Assembly (NCBI RefSeq): GCF_018101125.2
Contig: NZ_JAELVF020000001.1
Coordinates: 4,257,629 to 4,321,628 of the forward strand
DNA from: Streptomyces tardus
GTDB lineage: Bacteria > Actinomycetota > Actinomycetes > Streptomycetales > Streptomycetaceae
Direction of reading: 5' to 3'
DNA length: 64,000 nucleotides
The notes beneath the pieces are model-generated. The model searched no databases, had not been told where the DNA came from, and saw only the letters and a program-made list of their open reading frames with translations. Shown here one piece after another: positions 58,657-64,000 of the stretch; the stretch's first letter is position 1; every line of letters begins with the position of its first letter. The position numbers and the translations under genes were made by a program.

Positions 58657-60083
58657 TCCCTCTGACACTCGCCGAGGTCGCCCGGATCGTCTCCGGCAGG
58701 CCCAGCGACATACCGGATGAGCGCGCGGCGGTCACCGGCCCCGTGGTCACCGACTCCCGGAAGGTCGCCGACGGTTCGCTGTTCGTCGCGTTCGAGGGCG
58801 AGCGGGTGGACGGGCACGACTTCGCCGCGGGCGCGGTGAAGTCCGGTGCGGTCGCCGTGCTCGCCACCCGGCCGGTGGGCGTACCCGCGATCGTGGTGGA
58901 GGACGTCACCGCGGCGCTCGGCGCCCTCGCCCGGCACACCGTCGCCGCCCTCGGCGCGACGGTGGTGGGTCTGACGGGCTCGGTCGGCAAGACCAGCACC
59001 AAGGACCTGATCGCCCAACTGCTGGAGCAGCTCGGCCCGACCGTCTACCCGCACGGCAATCTCAACAACGAGATCGGCCTGCCGCTCACCGCGCTGCGCG
59101 CCGACGCCGACACCCGCCACCTCGTACTGGAGATGGGCGCCCGCGGAGTCGGCCACATCCGCTATCTTGCGGAGCTGACTCCGCCTCGGATCGGCCTGGT
59201 GCTGAACGTGGGCACCGCGCACATCGGAGAGTTCGGCGGACGCGACCGAATCGCCCTCGCCAAGGGCGAGTTGGTGGAGAGCCTGCCGTCCGCCGAGGAG
59301 GGCGGTGTCGCACTGCTGAACGCCGACGACGCCCTGGTGCGCGCCATGTCCGCGCGCACCGCGGCCCGTACGGTGCTGTTCGGCGAATCGAGCGAAGCGG
59401 ACGTACGGGCGGAGAACGTACGGCTGGAGGCCGACGGGCGCCCCTCTTTCACGCTTCACACACCCTCCGGGTGCAGCGACACGACGCTGCGCCTGTACGG
59501 TGAGCACCACGTGTCGAACGCGCTCGCCGCGGCGGCCGTCGCCCATGAACTGGGCATGCCCGCCGACCGGATCGCCCAGGCGCTCACCGGCGCGGGCACG
59601 CTTTCCCGGTGGCGCATGGAGGTCACCGAACGCGCCGACGGCGTCACCGTCGTCAATGACGCGTACAACGCGAACCCCGACTCGATGAAGGCAGCGCTCA
59701 AGGCGATGTCGGCCATCGCGGGCGGGGGAGCGAGGGGCGGCGGACGGCGTACGTGGGCCGTGCTCGGTGAGATGGCCGAACTCGGTGACGCCGCGCTCAC
59801 GGAGCACGACGCGGTCGGACGGCTCGCCGTCCGACTCAACGTCAGCAAGCTTGTGGCGGTCGGCGGCCGGGAGGCCGCGTGGATCGACATGGGCGCCAAG
59901 AACGAGGGTTCGTGGGGTGAGGAGTCGGTGCACGTGTCCGACACACGGGCGGCGATCGACCTGTTGCGCAGTGAACTGCGCCCGGGGGATGTCGTACTGG
60001 TGAAAGCTTCCCGTTCGGTAGGTCTGGAGCAGGTGGCGCAGGCGCTGCTCGCCGACACGGAGGGCGAGGTCACCGGTCGATGA
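58653..60083 (+). CDS. murF: UDP-MurNAc-tripeptide:D-Ala-D-Ala ligase
   Basis: A 476-residue Mur ligase completing the pentapeptide with D-Ala-D-Ala. P-loop VGLTGSVGKTSTKDL, GNLNNEIGLPLTAL, EMGARGVGHIRYL, NVGTAHIGEFG and VVNDAYNANPDSMKAAL are characteristic. The ATG overlaps the murE stop and the gene overlaps mraY (ATGA), making a tightly coupled run. Normal length, no odd features. Confidence 0.96.
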   Translation: MIPLTLAEVARIVSGRPSDIPDERAAVTGPVVTDSRKVADGSLFVAFEGERVDGHDFAAGAVKSGAVAVLATRPVGVPAIVVEDVTAALGALARHTVAALGATVVGLTGSVGKTSTKDLIAQLLEQLGPTVYPHGNLNNEIGLPLTALRADADTRHLVLEMGARGVGHIRYLAELTPPRIGLVLNVGTAHIGEFGGRDRIALAKGELVESLPSAEEGGVALLNADDALVRAMSARTAARTVLFGESSEADVRAENVRLEADGRPSFTLHTPSGCSDTTLRLYGEHHVSNALAAAAVAHELGMPADRIAQALTGAGTLSRWRMEVTERADGVTVVNDAYNANPDSMKAALKAMSAIAGGGARGGGRRTWAVLGEMAELGDAALTEHDAVGRLAVRLNVSKLVAVGGREAAWIDMGAKNEGSWGEESVHVSDTRAAIDLLRSELRPGDVVLVKASRSVGLEQVAQALLADTEGEVTGR

Positions 60084-61138
60084 GGCAGATCCTCTTCTCC
60101 GGAGTCATCGGACTCTTCCTGACGCTGGTCGGCACACCGCTGCTGATCAAGCTGCTGGCCAAGAAGGGCTACGGCCAGTACATCCGGGACGACGGCCCCC
60201 GTGACCACCACAGCAAGCGCGGTACCCCCACCATGGGTGGTATCGCCTTCATCACGGCGACCCTGGTCGCCTATGTGCTCACCAAGCTGATCACGGGCAG
60301 CGAGCCGTCCATCACGGGCGTGCTGGTCCTCTTCCTGATGGCGGGCATGGGCCTGGTCGGCTTCCTGGACGACTACATCAAGATCGTCAAGCAGCGGAGC
60401 CTCGGCCTGCGGGCAAAGGCGAAGATGCTCGGGCAGCTGATCGTCGGCATCACCTTCGCCGTCCTCGCGCTCAACTTCGAGGATCTGCGCGGCAACGCCC
60501 CGGCGTCCGACCGGCTCTCCTTCACCCAGGACTTCGGCTGGCACCTGGGGCCGGTGCTCTTCGTCATCTGGGCCCTGTTCATGATTCTCGCCATGTCCAA
60601 CGGCGTGAACCTGACGGACGGTCTGGACGGCCTGGCGACCGGCGCCTCGGTAATGGTCTTCGGCGCGTACACCTTCATCGGTGTCTGGCAGTACCAGGAC
60701 TCCTGCGCGATCAGCGGCAGTCCGAGCTGCTTCGAGGTGCGCGACCCGCTCGATCTCGCGGTCGTCGCCGCGGCCCTGATGGGTGCCTGCTTCGGCTTCC
60801 TGTGGTGGAACACCTCTCCCGCCAAGATCTTCATGGGCGACACCGGTTCACTCGCGCTGGGCGGCGCGCTGGCGGGTCTGGCGATCCTCTCGCGCACCGA
60901 GCTGCTGCTCGCGATCCTCGGCGGTCTCTTCGTCCTCATCACGCTCTCGGTGGTCATCCAGGTCGGCTCGTTCCGACTGACCGGCAAACGCGTGTTCAAG
61001 ATGGCGCCGCTCCAGCACCACTTCGAACTGAAGGGCTGGAGCGAGGTGCTGGTGGTGGTCCGGTTCTGGATCATCCAGGGCATGTGCGCCATCGTCGGTG
61101 TCGGCATCTTCTACGCGGCCTGGGCGGCGCAGAAGTGA
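60080..61138 (+). CDS. mraY: Phospho-N-acetylmuramoyl-pentapeptide transferase
   Basis: A 352-residue, ten-helix membrane enzyme that attaches phospho-MurNAc-pentapeptide to undecaprenyl phosphate, forming lipid I. GTPTMGGIAF, GFLDDYIKIVK, NLTDGLDGLATG, FMGDTGSLALGG and LQHHFELKGWSE are all conserved. It overlaps murF at the start and murD at the end by 4 bp each. Confidence 0.96.
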   Translation: MRQILFSGVIGLFLTLVGTPLLIKLLAKKGYGQYIRDDGPRDHHSKRGTPTMGGIAFITATLVAYVLTKLITGSEPSITGVLVLFLMAGMGLVGFLDDYIKIVKQRSLGLRAKAKMLGQLIVGITFAVLALNFEDLRGNAPASDRLSFTQDFGWHLGPVLFVIWALFMILAMSNGVNLTDGLDGLATGASVMVFGAYTFIGVWQYQDSCAISGSPSCFEVRDPLDLAVVAAALMGACFGFLWWNTSPAKIFMGDTGSLALGGALAGLAILSRTELLLAILGGLFVLITLSVVIQVGSFRLTGKRVFKMAPLQHHFELKGWSEVLVVVRFWIIQGMCAIVGVGIFYAAWAAQK

Positions 61139-62619
61139 CGGGCGCCCGGAGTACGGAGCAGCCCACGGATCCGTCCGCGGACTTCGCGGGCCGCAGCGTC
61201 GTCGTCGCAGGCCTCGGGGTGAGCGGCATCAGCGCCGCCCGTGCCCTGGCCGCTCTGGGCGCGGAGATCACCGTGGTCGACGGCGGGGACGACGAGCGCC
61301 GCCGGGCCCGCGCCGAGGAGCTGCGGGCCGAGGGGATCTCCGTACGCCTGGGCGACGGCGACACCCTGCCCGAGGGCACCGGACTGATCCTCACCTCACC
61401 CGGCTGGCCGCCGACCGCCCCTCTCTTCGCGGCGGCGGCCGAGGCCGGCGTCGAGGTGTGGGGGGACGTCGAACTGGCTTGGCGGCTGCGGGCGTTGAAG
61501 CACTCGCAGCCCGCCGGCTGGCTGGCCGTCACCGGCACCAACGGCAAGACCACCACGGTCCGGATGCTCGCCGAGATGCTCGCCGCCGCCGGGCTCCGCA
61601 CGGCTGCCGTGGGCAACATCGGCACCCCGATCCTCGACGTGGTGCTCTCCGACGAGCCCTACGACGTGCTCGCCGTCGAGCTCTCCAGCTACCAGCTGCA
61701 CTGGGCGCCCTCCCTGCGCACCCACTCCGCGGCCGTGCTCAACCTCGCCCCGGACCACCTGGACTGGCACGGTTCCATGGCCGCCTACGCCGCCGACAAG
61801 GGGCGTGTTTACGAGGGCAACCAGATCGCCTGCGTCTACAACAGTGCGGACCCGGCGACCGAGCATCTCGTGCGCGATGCGGACGTGGTCGAGGGCTGCC
61901 GTGCGATCGGCTTCACTCTGGGCAGCCCCGGGCCGTCCGAATTCGGCGTCGTGGACGGACTGTTGGTCGATCGCGCCTTCGTTCCGGACCGGCAGCAGCA
62001 GGCCCAGGAGCTGGCCGAGGTCGCCGATCTGGCGCCGCCGTCCGGCCATGTCGCCCCGCACATCGTCGCCAACGCCCTGGCCGCCGCGGCACTGGCGCGC
62101 GCCTGGGGCGTACCGCCGGAGGCGGTGCGCGACGGACTGCGTGCCTTCAGGCCGGACGAGCACCGCATCGCCCATGTTGCGGACGTGAACGGCGTCGCCT
62201 ACGTCAACGATTCCAAGGCCACCAACACCCACGCGGCCCAGGCGTCCCTGGCCGCGTACGAATCGGTGGTCTGGATCGCCGGCGGTCTCGCCAAGGGCGC
62301 GACCTTCGACCAGCTGGTCGAAGGCGCGCTGCCGCGGCTTCGTGGTGTCGTGACGCTGGGCCAGGACCGGGAGTTGATCCGCGAGGCGCTCTCCCGACAC
62401 GCGCCCGATGTGCCGGTGACCGACCTGGAGCGGACCGACACTGAGGCGATGTCGGCGGCGGTCCGGGAGGCGACCCGCCTGGCCAAGCAGGGGGACACGG
62501 TGCTGCTGGCCCCGGCCTGTGCGTCGATGGACATGTTCACCAACTACGGTCAGCGCGGCGAGGCCTTCGCCGCGGCCGTTCAGGAGCTGATGGAGAGCCA
62601 GGACGGCGTGGAGGGTTAG
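61135..62619 (+). CDS. murD: UDP-MurNAc-L-alanine:D-glutamate ligase
   Basis: A 494-residue Mur ligase adding D-Glu. It has an N-terminal nucleotide-binding VVVAGLGVSGISAARAL, P-loop AVTGTNGKTTTVRML, AVELSSYQLHW, NLAPDHLDWHGSM, YVNDSKATNTHA and LLAPACASMDMF. GTG start inside the mraY stop (GTGA), so translation is coupled. About 40 residues longer than E. coli MurD, as usual in actinobacteria. Confidence 0.95.
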   Translation: MTGARSTEQPTDPSADFAGRSVVVAGLGVSGISAARALAALGAEITVVDGGDDERRRARAEELRAEGISVRLGDGDTLPEGTGLILTSPGWPPTAPLFAAAAEAGVEVWGDVELAWRLRALKHSQPAGWLAVTGTNGKTTTVRMLAEMLAAAGLRTAAVGNIGTPILDVVLSDEPYDVLAVELSSYQLHWAPSLRTHSAAVLNLAPDHLDWHGSMAAYAADKGRVYEGNQIACVYNSADPATEHLVRDADVVEGCRAIGFTLGSPGPSEFGVVDGLLVDRAFVPDRQQQAQELAEVADLAPPSGHVAPHIVANALAAAALARAWGVPPEAVRDGLRAFRPDEHRIAHVADVNGVAYVNDSKATNTHAAQASLAAYESVVWIAGGLAKGATFDQLVEGALPRLRGVVTLGQDRELIREALSRHAPDVPVTDLERTDTEAMSAAVREATRLAKQGDTVLLAPACASMDMFTNYGQRGEAFAAAVQELMESQDGVEG

Positions 62620-62687
62620 CCCTTTGCCTGTGGGCCCCGATCAGCAGGGGGTCGCCCCCGCGGGCCCCAGGAGGGGACGGACAGCAG

Positions 62688-64000
62688 ATGACGCCCGAGA
62701 ACCGGCTCCGGCCGCCGACCGGCCGCGCCACCGGTAAGCCGGGGCGCGGCGGCGGCACGTCCGCACCGCGCGAGTCCCAGGGCTCCCCGCGCAAACGGCC
62801 GGCCGCGGCGGACCCGCCCCCGTCGGCGAAGTCCAGGACGCCGGCCGGGGTTGCCAAAGCGCGTCCGGCCAAAGCCCCGCCGAGCAGAGCCGCATCGGCC
62901 AAAGCCGCGCCGGTCAAAGCTGCGCCGGCCAAAGCCGCATCGGCCAAGGCCGCGCCGAGCAGGGCCGCGTCGAAAGCGCCCCGGCGCAAGCCCCGTTCGC
63001 CGGCCGGACGCCCCGCAGGGCGCGGGCGAGGGCTGCGCCCGCCGGAGGCGGTCCGCCGGCTGCGGTCCCGCGCGCGGCGGGCCTGGGACCGGCCGCTGAC
63101 GGCGTACTACTTGGTCCTGGGTGGAAGCCTGCTGCTCACGCTGCTCGGCCTGGTGATGGTCTTCTCGGCCTCGCAGATCCAGGCGCTGCGCTACGACCTG
63201 CCCGCCACCTTCTACTTCCGCAAGCAGCTGCTCGCCGCCGTGATCGGGACCGTGCTGCTGCTCATCGCCTCGCGGATGCCGGTACGGCTGCTGCGCGCGC
63301 TCACCTACCCCGTGCTGCTGGTGTCGGTGGCGCTGCTTGCGCTGGTGCAGGTGCCAGGGGTGGGCACCGAGGTCAACGGCAACACCAACTGGATCGAGCT
63401 GGGCGGTCCGTTCCAGTTGCAGCCCAGCGAGTTCGGCAAGCTCGCGCTGGTGCTGTGGGGCGCGGACCTGCTGGCGAGGAAGGGCGACAAGCGACTGCTG
63501 GACCAGTGGAAGCATCTGCTGGTGCCGCTGGTCCCCGGCGCGCTGCTGATCTGCGCGCTGGTGATGGTCGGCGGCGACATGGGCACCGTGATGGTGATGG
63601 TCGCGATCCTGTTCGGCCTGCTGTGGATCGCGGGGGCGCCGGTGCGGCTCTTCGTCGGAGTGCTGGGCGCGGCGGGCGTGGCGGGGGCGGTGCTGATTCT
63701 CACCGCCCCGTACCGGATGCGACGGATCGCCTGCCTCGGCACCACGGACACAGGGCCGGGCGACCAGTGCTGGCAGGCGCTGCACGGGATCTACGCCCTG
63801 GCCTCCGGTGGCTGGTTCGGTTCGGGTCTGGGCGCCAGTGTGGAAAAATGGGGTGAACTGCCCGAGCCGCACACGGACTTCATCTTCGCGATCACTGGTG
63901 AGGAACTGGGTCTGGCGGGGACTCTGTCGGTACTCGCCCTGTTCGCGGCTCTAGGCTATGCGGGTATCCGCGTGGCCGGACGCACGGAGGACTCCTTCGT
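62688..64000 (+). CDS. ftsW: SEDS peptidoglycan polymerase FtsW (3' end beyond window)
   Basis: At least 437 residues are visible. A cytoplasmic tail of about 130 residues is very basic, with Lys-Ala-Ala/Pro repeats (AKAAPVKAAPAKAASAKAA). Membrane helices begin at about residue 140 (YYLVLGGSLLLTLLGLVMVFSAS). Typical SEDS segments are FYFRKQLLAAVIGT, NGNTNWIELGGPFQLQPSEFGKLALVLW, VMVGGDMGTVMVM, SGGWFGSGLGASVEKWGELPEPHTDFIFAITGEELG. AGGAGGGG is about 11 nt before the ATG. It polymerises septal glycan with FtsI. The gene runs off the window end. Confidence 0.94.
   Translation, partial: MTPENRLRPPTGRATGKPGRGGGTSAPRESQGSPRKRPAAADPPPSAKSRTPAGVAKARPAKAPPSRAASAKAAPVKAAPAKAASAKAAPSRAASKAPRRKPRSPAGRPAGRGRGLRPPEAVRRLRSRARRAWDRPLTAYYLVLGGSLLLTLLGLVMVFSASQIQALRYDLPATFYFRKQLLAAVIGTVLLLIASRMPVRLLRALTYPVLLVSVALLALVQVPGVGTEVNGNTNWIELGGPFQLQPSEFGKLALVLWGADLLARKGDKRLLDQWKHLLVPLVPGALLICALVMVGGDMGTVMVMVAILFGLLWIAGAPVRLFVGVLGAAGVAGAVLILTAPYRMRRIACLGTTDTGPGDQCWQALHGIYALASGGWFGSGLGASVEKWGELPEPHTDFIFAITGEELGLAGTLSVLALFAALGYAGIRVAGRTEDSF

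Overview
The window is high-GC actinobacterial DNA, very probably from a Streptomyces or close relative. Evidence: third-position GC bias, many GTG and a TTG start, a glkA gene preceded by an SCO2127-like gene, a fused trpEG with a trp attenuator, a MacRS-like two-component pair, and a division/cell-wall (dcw) cluster in the order rsmH-ftsL-ftsI-murE-murF-mraY-murD-ftsW. From memory, the order follows the S. coelicolor SCO2085 to SCO2136 interval, read in reverse. This was not checked by a search.

Layout. 1-6.6 kb: two tandem NlpC/P60 hydrolases, a membrane-anchored zinc-protease-like protein, and a divergent pair of a GT87-like membrane glycosyltransferase and a PimB-like mannosyltransferase. 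6.9-16.5 kb: long-chain acyl-CoA synthetase, metallophosphoesterase, an SRPBCC / ArsA-like / SCO2127-like / glkA / endonuclease-phosphatase run, then small membrane proteins and an esterase. 16.7-24.1 kb: a wrecked plsC, a MacSR-like sensor and regulator, an unusual phosphofructokinase, and trpEG divergent from class II DAHP synthase. 24.2-28 kb: iron-box bfd, bfr, a molybdopterin oxidoreductase, nfo and a lytic transglycosylase. 28-36.7 kb: PASTA kinase, a TPP-riboswitch-controlled thiO-thiS-thiG operon, a ferredoxin-reductase-like flavoprotein, an Rv2175c-like DNA-binding protein, thiE and metF. 36.7-45.5 kb: a Tyr/Gly/Ser-rich membrane protein, a phytoene-desaturase-like flavoprotein, a DUF4126 protein, and an ABC / YhgE-Pip / TetR operon whose promoter region has been duplicated in inverted orientation next to a HEPN gene. 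45.6-53 kb: methyltransferase, DUF3040 protein, moxR-DUF58-transglutaminase operon and beta-carbonic anhydrase. 53-64 kb: the dcw cluster, cut by the window end inside ftsW.

The most unusual stretch is 44.6-45.1 kb. It has two almost adjacent giant palindromes (120 bp with near-perfect arms, and 104 bp perfect). They are built from copies of the ABC operon 5' region and of the HEPN gene 5' region, and joined at a 10-bp microhomology. The result is a second copy of a probable TetR operator, two truncated ABC start stubs, and loss of the normal start of the HEPN gene. Other notable points are a Trp-Trp-Trp leader peptide that looks leaderless, about a dozen genes with a TANNNT box 6-8 nt before the start codon and no Shine-Dalgarno sequence, two ATPases whose P-loop lysine is arginine, a phosphofructokinase with an altered phosphoryl-donor site, and several short tandem-repeat arrays confined to intergenic gaps.
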